Assembly (NCBI GenBank): GCA_036346255.1
Contig: CM070620.1
Location: 35,337,609 to 35,401,608 of the forward strand
Length of the DNA stretch: 64,000 nt
Source: Ampelocalamus luodianensis
Lineage: Eukaryota > Streptophyta > Magnoliopsida > Poales > Poaceae
Reading direction: 5' to 3'
The notes under the pieces were generated by a model. It saw only the letters and a list, made by a program, of their open reading frames with translations, searched no databases and was not told the DNA's origin. The stretch's first letter is position 1, and the number at the start of each line of letters is the position of its first letter. Positions 32,815 to 46,284 of this stretch are shown here, one piece after another. A program made the translations under genes and the position numbers.

Positions 32815-35715
32815 ATGGCCTCGTCGTCGTCGGCCGCGGCGCAGGCGCGCGGCGGCAACCCCCTGGAGGAGTGGAGTGGGCGCGTAAAGGCGCTGGAGGC
32901 AGGGTTCCGCGCGTGGATGGCGAAGCAGCCCACCCACATCGAGGCGGCGGTGACCACGGCCGTGGGGGCGGTGCAGGGCGCGGCGCTCGGGGGGCTCATG
33001 GGCACGCTCACCGCCGACGGGGGGTCGCCGTTCCCCGTGCCGCAGACGCTGGCCAACACCAATCCGCAGGCCATGGCATCCTTCAAGCAGGCCCAGGTTG
33101 CCAACCCTATCGCATCTTCTGTTGTGTTTTCTGTTGCACTTCATGAATTCTTCGTGATAAGTGATGTGTATGAACGATTGTACTATGCGTCGTACCAAAA
33201 TTGCAACCGGATACATATTAATCTAATCTATACCGAGTGTTTGTTTGCGATGGGAACCAATCTGCCTTAGTTTCATCTACAGGTTTGACCGTAATACTGG
33301 CACAAATGTGATTAGCAATTACAGTGACTTACTATAGAGCGGAGCCTCTTGATACGCACGCATGATGTTGTGGAGGACCGGATGTTACTCTCAGAGTGCA
33401 CTTATCCAGTTTTGCTGGATACAAATCGTTGTAGAGGCAGGTGATGATTGATTAATCTGGGATAGAATTATACAGAGTCATACAGGTGAGACGAGTGGCA
33501 TAGTCAGGCAATGAGGCAAGAATGGAAAGGACTATAATATGAAGAATAAATAATTAATCAATTATACTGTAGGAACATATATGACGTGTGTTCGGCCACT
33601 AGTCCCAAATTAGAATAGGGCAAAAGCTCAATTGTTTGCAATGTTCACTTGTGACTTACTGACTTTTGAGCCTTATGTTTAATAGTCAGCAACTCAACAT
33701 GGTTTTAGGCTAGCATTTTCTATTTCATAACATGGCAAATGTTGGCCATATAGAGGCCACATAGATATCTCCCAAATCCCAATACTTGAATTTGTTTTCT
33801 ACACATCAAGCTAATGAAGCTACTTTACTTATAGGCTTTAGCTGGTGGACCCTTGGTGCAAGCCCGGAATTTTGCAGTTATGACTGGTGCAAACGCAGGC
33901 ATATCTTGTGTTATGAGAAGGATACGTGGGCAAGAGGACATCCAGGGCAGGTGAGGCTTCGGAATTTCATTTTGGTTGGCACTACACATCAAGGAGTAAT
34001 AAATTGTATAATCAATTTGGTGTTTGATATATGCATCGTAATCTTGCCAATGCTAAGATACAAAAATAATTCCTTTTGGTTATTAGCCACTAATAATGGT
34101 GATTATTGCACAGCTTTAGATTTCTGGATGGGAGCTATTAATTTGCACAGCTTTAGATTTCTGGATGGGAGCTATTAATTTGCACAGCTTTAGATTTCTG
34201 GATGGGAGCTATTAATTCTAGTTAATAAATAAATATTTGTTATTTTATACTTTGACAAATGTTTTGTTTGTATTTTTATAGCATGGCAGCTGCTTTTGGT
34301 TCTGGTGCTCTCTTCTCCATAGTTAGTGGAATGGGAACTCCTAATCCAGTTGCAAATGCTATTACTACTGGTGTTGCTTTTGCGGTATTTCAAGGTGGCT
34401 TTTTCATGGTAAGAACCTAGATATCTTTGTTGATCATTACAATCTGGATTCATTTTGCTGCTCGTCCCATCTTATCACTAAATTTTAATATCTGATGGGT
34501 CAAGTCGTTGCTGTAATGCCTGCTTAAGATAAATTGAGGTTTGGATGGGATCATGGGAATATTATTATTTGAATGAATACTGTTTTATCTTGCATGTTGA
34601 GATGATAGTTTCTTCTATAAACTTGGTGGACATTTACCAAGTAATAAAGATTTTGCTTAATTTCCTTGCTTTCTGGTTTAGCCTAGCTACAGCTTGTGCT
34701 TCATAGGAGTGTTGTTAAATGGCTTTTAGCATGCATACTGAATATTATTTTGTTGGTTAAAGTCTATGGCTTGCATGGAAATGCTGGACATCCAAAGTAT
34801 TCTGAATTCTGATAACAAGGAGCTTCGGCATTGCCATTTCTTCTTTCCTTTTTTTCTATTACAATTTACAAACTTCATTGTGAAATATTTCTCGAACATG
34901 GCCACATGTGCAAACCACCTACAGGCCTTCAATCTCCAGAAAACAAAAGAGAGAAGAAATCATGGCCATGAAAGGAGAGTTGGGATGTGATTTGCTAATT
35001 TTGGATGGAATTCTCGAGAACAATTTATTAGTGAACATTAATACTTATATTGTGATGAAACCATGATGGTGAAGTTGAAAAGGAATGCTTCTTTCTGCTG
35101 AATCTTCTTTGCCTGCAGAATTTTCTTCTCAAGTTTACACATACTTTTTTTTATCGTAGTACATTTTGATTTTGGTGAAATTACTATTTGATTATGTTGT
35201 ATCCAATGTACAGCCATGATTGTCGACCTGGTATTGTTATAGTGTATTAATTCTCCTTTTTGGTTTATTATATGTAGATTGGGCAGAAGTTCTCAAAGCC
35301 ACAGACACAGAGTGATGATATGTACTATTCCCGTACAAGGAGCATGTTGCAAAAACTAGGCCTCCAGAACTATGAGAAGAATTTCAAGAAGGGTCTCCTC
35401 ACTGATCAAACCCTGCCCCTCCTTACTGACAGGTAAGTGTTTCTAGGTTCATGTGTATTCTAACTAGCTGAACAGGAAGAAGGGGGAATTTTTTAGTTAT
35501 TTACGTATCCTGTATTGATATTCTACTTTATGACGCTTCAGTGCTCTGAGAGATGTGAAGATTCCCCCTGGCCCCAGACTTCTCATACTTGATCAAATTA
35601 AAAGGTATGTAATCGTTGCACAAGAACTTTCTGGTTTCTTTTTCTTTCTAAATTTTCCTTTTTCTGACCCCGTTTCCATATATTTCCTAGGGATCCTGGG
35701 TTGGCAAAAGCATAA
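32815..35715 (+). CDS. HP30: Chloroplast import protein HP30-type (Tim17/22/23 family with SAM domain)
   Basis: Six exons with GT-AG borders: 32815-33096, 33835-33950, 34282-34408, 35278-35432, 35542-35604 and 35691-35715, coding for 255 residues. Residues about 40-175 hold the Tim17/22/23 region with glycine-rich membrane helices (VGAVQGAALGGLMGTL, MTGANAGISCVMRRIRGQED, FAVFQGGFFM). Residues about 191-248 form a SAM domain (MLQKLGLQNYEKNF...LRDVKIPPGPRLLILDQI). In Arabidopsis HP30 and HP30-2 act in the inner envelope in import of proteins that lack a cleavable transit peptide. The start ATG follows a GC-rich leader. Exon phases all agree, so the gene looks intact. The role is inferred from the family. 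Confidence 0.93.
34107..34217 (+). repeat. 37-bp unit repeated three times in HP30 intron 2
   Basis: Perfect copies starting TGCACAGCTTTAGATTTC begin at 34107, 34144 and 34181. It is within the intron and does not touch splice sites. Confidence 0.95.
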
Positions 35716-35887
35716 TGAAGACTCGCAACTGTCCGCTGGTGTTTCTTTTTGAGTTGCATAGACTGTATTATCTGAAGCTATGTCCATCTCTGTTTTGATG
35801 ACAAGCTTTCTAGGCACCGCTATTTCATCGTAAGCGAGAATGTAGTTTTGTTTTGGGAGTTATTACAGACGGTAATCAGTTTGCATC

Positions 35888-36105
35888 TTATTGAATTTTG
35901 AACAACAATTAGTTGCATTTGCATGCTAGTATTGAAGTTTCAACCAGATCGCTCTGTTCTGTGATTTTAAGCTGAGTAATCGAAAGTGTATTTGATAGAA
36001 TTATTGAATTTTGAACAACAATATTTGCATTCTAGTATTGAAGTTTCAACCAACGCTGTTCTGTGATTTTAAGCTGAGTAATCGAAAGTGTATTTGATAG
36101 AATTT
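35888..36105 (+). repeat. Tandem duplication of about 110 bases
   Basis: Two adjacent copies begin TTATTGAATTTTGAACAAC and run to GTATTTGATAGAATT. The second lacks a few short pieces. Confidence 0.85.
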
Positions 36106-36145
36106 TTGGAGTGGGTTAGCAACGCTCTATATAAAATAGTTGGTA

Positions 36146-36401
36146 CTCCTTCTGATCAAGAATATATGACGTTTTGGACATCGACATGGTCTTCAACATA
36201 CAACTTTGACTATTACTTTTTACATGAATATGTTCATAAAATAATGTAGAATTATTATATTATGGAAATATTTTTTATGACTAATCTAATGATACTATTT
36301 TCACATGATCAATATAAATAGTTTTTTTATATGTTAGTGGTCAAAGTCAAGGAAGTTTGGCTATACGTTTTCTAAAATATCATATTTCTAAACGGAGGGA
36401 G
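36146..36401 (+). mobile_element. Stowaway-type MITE
   Basis: The right end CGGAGGGAG followed by TA and the left end TA-CTCCTTCTGATC are the inverted Stowaway ends with TA duplication. Internal complementary arms (ATATGACGTTTT and AAAATATCATAT) support a foldback of the Tc1/mariner type. Confidence 0.8.
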
Positions 36402-37027
36402 TAGTTTTTTAAGGATTTTTTTTTTGCAGTAAATTACCACATTACCTCGAGGTGCCACTATGCCTGGCAAGGATCTGTCTCGTCGATATATGCTTCTATC
36501 AGTCTGGTCTTAATTCTTATCAGTATCAATACTGGTATTAATTATTAGCAGTATCATATTAGCATGTTGCTGCACAGAATGGCTGTAAACTCCCTTGAAA
36601 AAACCAGTTGCAGATACTTGGCAGGCGGCGAAATGAAGGGCTTGCATCGCATGGCACAATCACCGAAGGGGCAAAGGAACCAAACTAGTTCATCCTGGCC
36701 TTTTTAGAAGTACATGGCAACACTGCCAAAAATCAGTAAATAGGGCAAAGAACACGAAATTCACTCGACCTTAGTCTACTCATGTACACATAAAAGTCAT
36801 GGCGATAATATCCGGCAGGCAAACAGTTTCAAAATAATATATTTGCTCAATTGAAGAACAATATACAGTTGGATTTTTTTTTTTGGAACAACACTATACT
36901 GGGACAAATTCCCTGAATGTTATCTACACAATGAAATATTCCGTGTCTACCTATAAAAGAATTAGTAATCCCGTTGCTTGAAAGAATGAAAAATTAACCT
37001 CTACTCTACTACATGGGATGCCGGATT

Positions 37028-40000
37028 TTAGAATGTCCGTGTTGGGTCAGACAATTGGACGATCTGCTCATTCAGACGGCTCAAGCAAGGTTTCCCCTCA
37101 GCATCGGTGTCCATCAGTATCGTGTCACCAGGCTTGTACTCACCGAAAAGAATTGCTTCGCTGATGACATCCTCAATCAGGTGGGTGACTGCTCTCCTCA
37201 GCGGTCGCGCGCCATAGCTCTTGTCGTATCCTTCTTGGCAAATCAGGCCCTTCATTGCATCAGACACCTCTAAGCCTATCCCAAGGGCTAAGAGCCTACC
37301 CTTCACTTCTTGTAGGATGATATCAAGAATTGCTAGCATCTGCAAATATATCGAGGGAATTAGTGTCTGATGTGGTCCGAAGTTCAGGACAGTAGATATA
37401 TCCGTATATGCATATGCATCAACGATTATTTCACTCTAGTTGTGGCTGACAAATTGCATAGCAAGATTTTCTTTTCCAGATTTTGTAGTAAACCGGCATA
37501 TAGTATCTAAGTTTAGTGGATATCAGTCAAACCAACTCAGATCAAAGTGTAAATGAGAAACAGACCTGAGTCTTCTCCAGAGGACGGAACACAACCATCT
37601 CGTCGATTCTATTGAGCAATTCTGGCCGGAAAAATGCCTTCAGCTCTTCCATCACTAGGGACTTCATTGCAATATATGAGCTTGATTCAGTGTCATCTTC
37701 CGTCAAGAAACCTATGCTCCGTCTTCCCTTCGAAATTGATGCAGAACCAACATTTGATGTCATGACAATCAATGTATTCTTGAAGGAAACTCTGCGGCCC
37801 TGTAGTTCACACAAAGCTCTAATGTAAATAAAAAAACATTCATCACATAGACTGGCTTAGGAACTACTTATGTTTCATCCTAAGACTGCGAGGACAGGTC
37901 TATGTTAGTATCTTGATTTTAAGTTGTCGATGTCTAATTTCAGCAATCGTGTCCCAAATAAAAGTTTGAAGGATCCAATACAAAAATAGAATGTGCTAGA
38001 AGTGCAAGTGCGCTGACCAATTTTTAGCATGACTTTCCTGAGACAGGATCACGGGACTTCATCAAACTTGGTCCAGTAACTCTATTCTTTGAACTTTATT
38101 TATGGACATGTAATGAAAGCAGTTGCATATATATTATCAGGGTCAACCAATCTAGTACCTGTGAGTCCGTCAGATGTCCATCTTCAAAAATTTGGAGAAG
38201 AATGTTGAAAATATCAGGGTGAGCTTTCTCTATCTCATCAAGCAATACTACAGTAAATGGTTTTCTCCTGACTGCTTCCGTCAAAGTACCAGTTTCACCG
38301 TATCCGATGTACCCTGGAGGAGAGCCTATTAGCTTGCTCACAGTGTGCCTCTCCATATACTCGCTCATGTCTAATCGAAGCATAGCAGATTCCTGTTCAA
38401 AAAATAGTAAACATCTCAATCCACATTCGATGAAACATATCCAAGCGTTGTTGAAATAGCAACAGGATGATGAGAACATGATTGGGTAACTTACCGATCC
38501 AAAATAACTTGCCGCTAGAGCTTTGGTAAGCTCGGTTTTACCAACTCCAGTTGGACCACAGAAAAGCAGCGTAGCAATAGGTCTGTCAGGGTCATTGAGA
38601 CCAACACGTGACCTCTTAACCGCTCGAGATATCGCCACAACAGCATCATCTTGACCAATGACACGCTTTCTGAGCTCATCATCTAGTCCTACTAAAAGCT
38701 TTCTATCATCAGCGGTCAACTGCTGGACTGGTATACCTGACCATAATGAGGCGACTCTTGCAATGTCCTCTGTTCCAACTACGTCTGGTCTGCATTTTTA
38801 CAATAGGTTCCATAATGAACAGATATGTAGGGAATGGAGATTACCCTGTGTGACATGTTGACATGAGAAAACTTACTCCTCAACTGAGAGTGATGAGGTA
38901 GATGTTGACCCAGCCTTGTCCTCACGCGATGCTTCAACGTTAGCACTACCATTCTCTTGATCATTCTCGTTTGGAGAATATTTCAGCTTGTTAGATAACA
39001 CCTGAGTAACGAAGGACATTAAAATATTAAATATTTATCACCAGATGCGCCAAAAAAGTTCCACCATATAAACCAGTGGAAAATGTCCCATTACCACTTC
39101 ATGCATGGCCTGAACAGCTTTTATCTCTTGCCAGTATTCATCTGGTGACTTCAAGAGAATAGAAGACTGCCCTTCCTTCTTCCTTTCAAATGATTCCATT
39201 CGAGCTCTACTGCCAGCTTCGTCAATCAGATCAATAGCCTTATCAGGAAGCTGTCTGTCAGGGATGTATCTTGCTGACAAATAAACTGCTGCATTGATGG
39301 CTTCTAAAGTGAATTTGCATTTATGATAAGTTTCGTATTTCTCACGAAGACCAAGTAATATTTTCACTGCGTCTTCCTGCAATAAGTTTAAAGGGTGATT
39401 AAGAAAGAAATGTGCCCATAATTACCTAACTTTCATAAGAAAATATCTGCAATACCTGACTAGGTTCATCTACTAATACTGGTTGGAACCGGCGGGCCAA
39501 AGCCTTATCCTTCTCAAAATGCATCCGGTGTTCATCTAAGGTTGTAGCTGCAATGCACTATAAATACAAACAAATAGTGCCCATAAGATAGGATATAGGT
39601 AAAAATAGATAGATGTTTTTTTACATGACAGCACAAAGTAAGAAGCAGGATGAATCTAATACCTGCAATTCACCTCTAGCAAGTGGGGGCTTCAGTAAGT
39701 TGCCAATGTCGAGGCCACCACCCTTACCCTTTCCAACAGTTCCAGATCCAATAAGATTGTGAACCTCATCAATGAAAAGAATAACATCACCTGCATAAAA
39801 TTTAGGCAATCTTGAATATTCATGACAAGGTGCAGAAGCTTTACTAACTCAGATTGCATTACTAACTGACCTGCTTCCCGGACTTCACGAATTAAACTAG
39901 TAACCCTGGACTCCAATTCACCCCTCTCTTTTGCACCAGCAATAAGTAGACCAACGTCCAGTGACATTATACGCTTTGCCTGCATAACAATTTAAATGTG

Positions 40001-41655
40001 GAATACTATTGATGTGCAAGCTGAATTTTACAAATGCATGACTTTGTATCCACCACTGGCAATTCAAGCTTACCACAAGGTAAATGGGGACATCTCCATT
40101 TGCAATTCGAAGAGCCAGCCCTTCAGCAATTGCAGTTTTACCAACACCCGCCTCACCCAAAAGAATAGGATTGTTCTTTGTCCGTCGGCATATTATCTGA
40201 ACTACTCTTTCAATCTCCTCCTCACGACCAATAACAGGGTCAATAAACCCTCCACTAGCTTGTGTGGTCAAATCTAAACAAAATTGATCTAGCGCACCCT
40301 TATCTGAAAAGGTAAACAAGACAAGTTTGCATTGAAGTTCCACACCCATTTTTATAAACGAACATGAGTATAAGCTTTAATGCAACAGTGACTCCTGACC
40401 TTTCTTTTTGTTTGAGGATTTGGAGAAAGCAGATCTTCCAGCTCCAGCAGGAGATTTCTCGGGCACTTCAAAAGAAGATGCTCCTGCGGGATCTCTGCCA
40501 TCTATTGCAAGCTCCCCTTGGAGTCGGGTGAGCGCAACTGATGCTAGCTGACTCGGATCCGCTCCCAAGCTACAACAAATAACAACATTTATTGATGATG
40601 GCACAAATGGTGAAAAGGACAAGAAGATATATCTTCTAAAAATCTCATCATGATAATACCCATCAGTATGATCGGTTACTTCCATGAGACCTTGCTTTTG
40701 GCCATCAGTATGATCGGTTACTTCCATGAGACCTTGCTTTTGGCCAAGTCAACTTCCGAGGGTAGTATTATTACACTTATGGGTGATAAATTAGCAATGA
40801 CCTTTTCTAGGGGAGCTAACAGCTCGATCATATAGTACAACTAGATGACAAATGATACTCTTTCCATGTGAGCTACAGACGAACAATTGGAATAAATGTA
40901 TTTGTGCTTATAAGAGATCAAGCGTTTGATGACAGTATATGATTAATCGATCGACTATGTAGGTGAATATTTGATGAATACAACGGATCGAGTGAGCAAT
41001 TGAGGTGAGAAATGAATAACAAGTTCCTGGACAGAATCGGAAGAGGGTGTAACAGCTACCTCTTGAGGAGGCTGTTGGTGGTGGGATCGTCGAGGGTGAA
41101 GAGCGCGAGGGCGAGGTGCTCCGGGGAGATGAAGCTACATCCCATGTTCCTGGAGAACTCCACGGCCACCTCGAACACCCGCTTGCTGCTCCCGGAGAAG
41201 GGCACGTCCGTGTCCGGCCCCGAGCCGGACGGCGATGGCGACGCGGCCGCGTCCCTTGCTCCGATGCCGCGGCAAGCCTCCCGCGCGCGTTCGATGTTGA
41301 TCCCCGACGAGAGGAACCCCCCGGCGGAGCGGTCCTCCGCGACGAGCCCTAGCAGCAGGAGGCGCGGCGCTACGGCGCCCTCCCCGAGCCCCCGCGCCTC
41401 CCGCTGCGACAGCACCACCGCCTTCACCGCCCGCTCCGTGAACCGCTCGAACACCGCCCTGATCACTCCGCCGCCTCGCCGTGCCCGCCGCGGGGCGTGC
41501 GCAGGCCTCGCGGCCGGGCGCAGCGGGTGCGCCAGCACCACCGCCCTCCCGACCCCCGCCGCGCCCCAGTACCGCGCCGCGGCCGATGCCGCCGGCGCGG
41601 CGAGCCTCCGCCCGGCGAGGACGGACGACGAAGTGGAGCAGCAGCACACCTCCAT
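37028..41655 (-). CDS. ClpD: Plastid Hsp100 chaperone ClpD (ERD1-type)
   Basis: Twelve exons, from the start: 41060-41655, 40400-40569, 40074-40303, 39871-39979, 39663-39790, 39456-39557, 39095-39376, 38877-39001, 38495-38789, 38159-38392, 37566-37799 and 37028-37339, giving 938 residues, the family length. An N-terminal transit region precedes a double Clp N domain (FERFTERAVKAVVLSQREA; SPEHLALALFTLDD). AAA module 1 has Walker A GEAGVGKT (305-312) and Walker B VILFIDEVH. Module 2 has Walker A GPTGVGKT (659-666) and VVLLDEIEKAHP. ClpD feeds proteins to the stromal Clp protease using ATP, and its genes are induced by drought and senescence. All splice phases agree and no lesion was seen. Confidence 0.96.
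40661..40743 (+). repeat. 42-bp tandem duplication in ClpD intron 1
   Basis: CCATCAGTATGATCGGTTAC and the following bases to CTTGCTTTTGG occur twice in direct succession. Confidence 0.9.
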
Positions 41656-44130
41656 CGTCGACGGTTACCGCAACAGCAACAACACTATCTTTAGCCGCTC
41701 TCTTAGTTAATACCCTCCTCTCCTATTCCTATCCTATGTATCAATGGGCGAACCGCTTGGAAAGCGAATGTGTTAGGCCACGTAATTCGATTACGTATCG
41801 ATGTACTCGTCTAAACGTATCAGTCTACTGTCTACGTAGCGAGGAGGAGGAAGAGGGGGTATAAAAATATCGCGCGGGGCGGAGGGGAAGGAGGCACGCA
41901 AGGAAGGTGGCGGGAACGGAGGAGGAAAGGGAACCCGATTTCTACCGCGCCGGCTCCGCACGCCACCACCCACCCAAGGCGTGGCTGGCGGCCCGTCCGA
42001 CTGCGATCGGCGGCCGCGATCCGGGCCGGCGCGGGTTTGGCCGCTGTTTCGGCCGTTTCTGGGCTATCGTGCCGTGGCGCGCGCGGGGTCACACCCGCAC
42101 ATGGGCGGATGGCTCCTGACACTTGTCCGCAGACCTTTCGTACGTACGACCGGCCGGCCGCGAACGGGCCCGGTGGTCAGCTGCTGCGTTCGCTCGCTCG
42201 CTCGCTCGGCCGGTTGCAAGTGCAACGTAACCAACCAACCCCCGCGCTCGCTCGGGGGAAAATGGGGCTGACTATTCACGTCACCACATGTGTCATGCTC
42301 CTCCGTCCGCGACGTGGCCGACGGGTCTCGAACCGAACGGACCCCGCCTCTCCTCTCACTCTCACACGTCCGTGTTGCCGCGCGTGCGTGTACGCTGACC
42401 GGAAGCTTCTGCTTCCGCTGCACGTGTGTACATGCTGCACGTTTCCGTTGCGCGTGTAGCGACGGGACTCGACTCGACTCGAGAGTGGAAAACCAAACAG
42501 AACACACCGCACCGTGACAGCATCTGGGTACGAAAATTACTAACACTATTAGTGACTAGTAACAGCGTTTTCCGTTGGGATTAGTTAGCTTGTTAGGCAT
42601 GCATCCTGCGCGGTGCTTGCGAGCGGCAACAACCGATCACTCTTCCGGTATCTTATTCGTACAGGTGAGTTCTCTACGAGAGCAGAGCAGAACAAACTGG
42701 GGCCAGACAGGGTACGTGTTGGCTTCCTACTCTCCACGGATACACCACAACCGACTTCTGAACCGCCGGTAACAGACCAGCCAAGGTGTACAAACAAACA
42801 AGCACCAGCTGTGTGTGTATACTGTATGGTACCGTACATTGTCAGTCCACGAGCAGATAGCGACGGGAAGTGCAATTTGCACACGGAAACGCAACAAGGC
42901 GGGAGGAGTAAGCTAAGCTAGCACATGCAATGACGTGCGTAGGAGGGCGAAAGACAAAGGCAGCCTTTTTCCCTACACGACTTCTTGTTACTCTCTCTGT
43001 ACGTACTTCAATGGCAAACGAACTGTTTTCTTTCCCTTTTTTTTAAGGTTCAAACACATTATTTTTCTATTCCACTCGGTACGTTTCTTCACACTTCAGC
43101 TAGTTGACTATACTTTTATCAAAGATATTTTATTTCTGTAAAAAAGTCATTTTCCCTATACTTGTTATGGAGCATCTGACCAAGGTGTGCTGAATGTAGT
43201 GACTTCTATCTTTTTTGTTGTACGTACGGTCTAATTAGGCTGAGATGCGCAATGAAACATTAGTTTTTGGCGAAAACTCCCCCCAACTCCGAAAAAGATC
43301 AAATGTAGGTCTTAATTCAGCAAACATTTTTGAATGAAACGGAGAAAACTTTGGCAAAATATAGGTTCAAGGAAAATGAAGAAGACAATATTGTTATTCA
43401 TAGAAAATTTCTCTTATTCGTTTCTCCTATCTCGTTTTAATCTTAAACCTGAAATTTTAAAAGGGTTAGTTTGATACACTACCTCTTGAGAAATGTCTTG
43501 GGGGTGCAAATGTGCAATGGTGAATAGTGGGTAAATGTCTAACTGGGCATACAAGGGTGTGAACCCACTAACCAAGTTCGAGTCATACTTCTTTCTTTTC
43601 TGCCTTAGAAAAGATACACTACCTCCTAAATTTTGTAGGGAAGTTTTAAAGGAGTCTCTGACAATCATGACTCGTGTTCATGTCGACTATTTTCCATTAG
43701 AAAGAGTTTGACTGCATGACCGTGCGCGTGTGCCATTGGGTTTTTCTTTCTTTCTTCTTCTGTTTTAGACGAAGCTAGTGCTATCTAGCTTCGGCCCTGG
43801 CATTGGAAAGTGGGCCTGGTTACCTATGCTCAAGCCCTCTTGAGCGCAATTCTCTGGACGCTCTCAAGTCCCACCTCCCTTGTCAAAAAGAAAAAAAAAA
43901 AGAAGAGAGGCTTGGCCCATAAATCGGCCTTTGGCTAGTGCCAACTCCCAATACGGGGCTTAGGACTTGGCCCGTATCCTCTGGTCCTCAAACTGGATCG
44001 AGTCAGGCCTAACTTAACTGTCCAACGCTTTCGAAATAAGTACGTGTACTTTTCCTCTTATTATTTTTTGGGGTTTGGGGGCATGACCGCTTGATGAATG
44101 GAAGACCACTGGATCCAGGCCATTACCGTA
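41656..44130. other. ClpD upstream region and gene-free sequence
   Basis: The first kilobase (to about 42560) is GC-rich and carries ACGT-type motifs. From 42560 onward it is AT-richer with no recognised gene. A small perfect hairpin, CGAAGCTAG with CTAGCTTCG, lies near 43773-43796. Confidence 0.6.
42285..42322. promoter_or_regulatory. Stress-type motif cluster upstream of ClpD
   Basis: CACATGTG (42285-42292, holding the CATGTG core bound by NAC factors in the Arabidopsis ERD1 promoter), ACGTGGC (42312-42318, ABRE) and GCCGAC (42317-42322, DRE core) lie within 40 bases, about 630-665 bases before the ClpD start. The ABRE and DRE overlap by two bases. Function is inferred from motif identity only. 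Confidence 0.45.
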
Positions 44131-44138
44131 TGTAGTTA

Positions 44139-46284
44139 TTGATATGCCCTAAGAGAAGATCGCTATATTTATAAAATATAGAATAAATATTATTATGGTC
44201 ATCGGATGAATTATCGTTTATAAAAATTAACAAGTATGTAACTTGTTGGTGAAGCTTATTTGTTTTATGATATCATTCTAGAATATCTCTGGTTGGATGT
44301 TGGTCGGGACACCAGTGACTTATAGATCAACACATGTATTTATTGATGACCACACTTCACCAGTCATAGATACGGAGATATCAAATCAATAACGTGAGCA
44401 CATGGTAGAGAACATGATGTTGGATTAACCCCACTTTGAGATACTATTGAGATTGTTATATTTCTATGTGTCATCAGTTGGTCTCAAGCAATATTGATGT
44501 ATAATCCTTAGACATGAGATCAACGTGGTTTCCTATATGCGTAACAATACACTTAGGGGCTACCAAACGCTACTTCGTAACTAGATTGTTATAAAGGTAA
44601 CTTTCGGGTATGCTATGAAACATACGAAGAGATGTGACTGGTAGAATATAAGATTTACCCCTCCTAACATAACATGAGAGATATCTCTAGACCCCTTAAT
44701 GTGCTTGGATAAAGGAAGTGCATGATCGTGCCACAAGTGGTCGAAGAGTCGACCACATGAAGTTATCCATCACTAGACGTCTAGACCAAAAAAAGATTTA
44801 ATAGTCCATGGATGACATATATCTCACCTGAAGTTCGATCAGATATCGTGAGGTAAAGGAGAATACACAAGTAGGTCACTTAGTTTGACCAGATATGAAC
44901 CGATCGTATGGAGATACAGACTGGTCGTGAGCTGGTCGTACATGATCACAAACTGGTCGATGTACTGGCTGTATAGGAATACGTACTGGTCATGAGCTGG
45001 TTGTACATGATCACAAACTAGTCGACGAACTTATTGTAGAATTGGTCGTGACAAGATACGAACTGGTCGTAATGAGTTATGAACTGGTCGTAAGTGACAA
45101 TGACCTAGTCGTAGATCATATTGCATAATATTCGTCCAATTTGATCTTTATGTGTATTTGAGAGTTGAAAATCCTAAATAGCAGTCCATCCCCTCGATAC
45201 ATAGTCATAATGAAAAATTCATATCTTTTAGTACACAGATCCAAATGGGGTGCTCTTGGACTTTTTGGAAATCTTATCAAATCCTCCAACTAATCCTAGT
45301 TGGTGAGCCTTCCAGATTCGGCCATTTACTACCCTTACCAAGTTGATTAATAGAACAGCTAATTCACATCGGGTTTTGGATAGTGATATTAAAACTATCA
45401 TAACTTTCAGTACAATCATCTAAATTTTGTGTCCTTTAGCTTTCACGAAAGCTAAGCCAATTATATACATCTTTCGTTATAGTGATACCTTCCAAATATT
45501 CCTCTAACTATCTACTTATGTCTGATTACTAATAACTATCAGAATTATAACAGATTTACCGAACAGCAGTGCTACAAAATTCATAACTTTTGAACCGCTC
45601 ATCCAAACGACATGCTCTAGTACTCCACAGAAAGGTATCAACGTCTCCTACAATTCTCTAGGAGACGTCCTGAACAGATTCTGCCGTTAAACTCCTCAAA
45701 AACATCGACCAATCCTATCTGCTCTAAACCGATCTAAAGACCGACATTGCTACTAATCAATTAATCAACTAATCGGAATGGGATCAGATCTTACCCTTAA
45801 AGAACCACCGCTGAACACGATGAACACCAACCCCAGGCCACGATATCTCCGTGTCCCTGTCCCTCCTTCTCCTTCCTCTTCTTGGCCAACCCAAAACGCC
45901 CGGGTGCCCTTCCTTCTTCCTCCAAGTGGCGGCAGCAGCAGGGGTTTCCTTCACCGGTAGCAGGGGCTTCAATGGAGGAGGTGGCGCTGATGGACGTGGG
46001 GAGGCGCAGGGGGGAGAGGGGATGGGGGCGGCCAAGTGGGGAGAGGGAGTGGGCGGTGGCCAAGGGGGAGAGGGGAGTGCGGCTAGGGTTTTGGGGAGGG
46101 TGGCGCCTCCCCCCTTTGGCCGACCACCACAAGGCTAGTTGGGCCAAGGCCCAAGCCCAGGTTGTCCCTAATTTGTTGAGAACCCCCTCTTTAACTGCTT
46201 AAATAACTATTTTCTATTTGGTCATTTTCTTAATTCAAATAACTCTCTCCCGAAAATTCTTTCTAATACTTTTGGGGTATTACA
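44139..46284 (-). mobile_element. Probable minus-oriented LTR or LTR fragment
   Basis: The right edge reads ...GGGGTATTACA, the inverse of TGTAATACCCC, a common plant gypsy LTR start. A GC-rich block (45780-46140) lies inside. The left limit (TGATATGCCC near 44139) is a guess; no target duplication was found. No host gene is visible. Confidence 0.4.
44885..45115 (+). repeat. Degenerate ACTGGTCGT repeat
   Basis: ACTGGTCGT or a close variant (CTGGTCAT, CTAGTCGA) occurs at intervals of about 15-30 bases, about ten times. No frame or known motif explains it. Confidence 0.6.

Larger units (their letters stand above)
35716..37027. other. Intergenic region between convergent HP30 and ClpD
   Basis: The 3' ends of the two genes face each other. 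The stretch holds a tandem duplication (35888-36105) and a Stowaway MITE (36146-36401). Nothing else was recognised. Confidence 0.7.

Noticed and set aside
41056..41864. Several 100-200 codon frames on the + strand and in the second minus frame
   Set aside because: They are shadows of the GC-rich first exon of ClpD.
41855..41875. TATA-like GGTATAAAAATATC on the + strand
   Set aside because: No coding sequence follows on the + strand and it lies on the wrong strand for ClpD.
45660..45680. CGTCC before TG as the left duplication partner of 54868
   Set aside because: The following bases TGAACAG do not resemble the expected LTR end; the 5-base match is probably chance.
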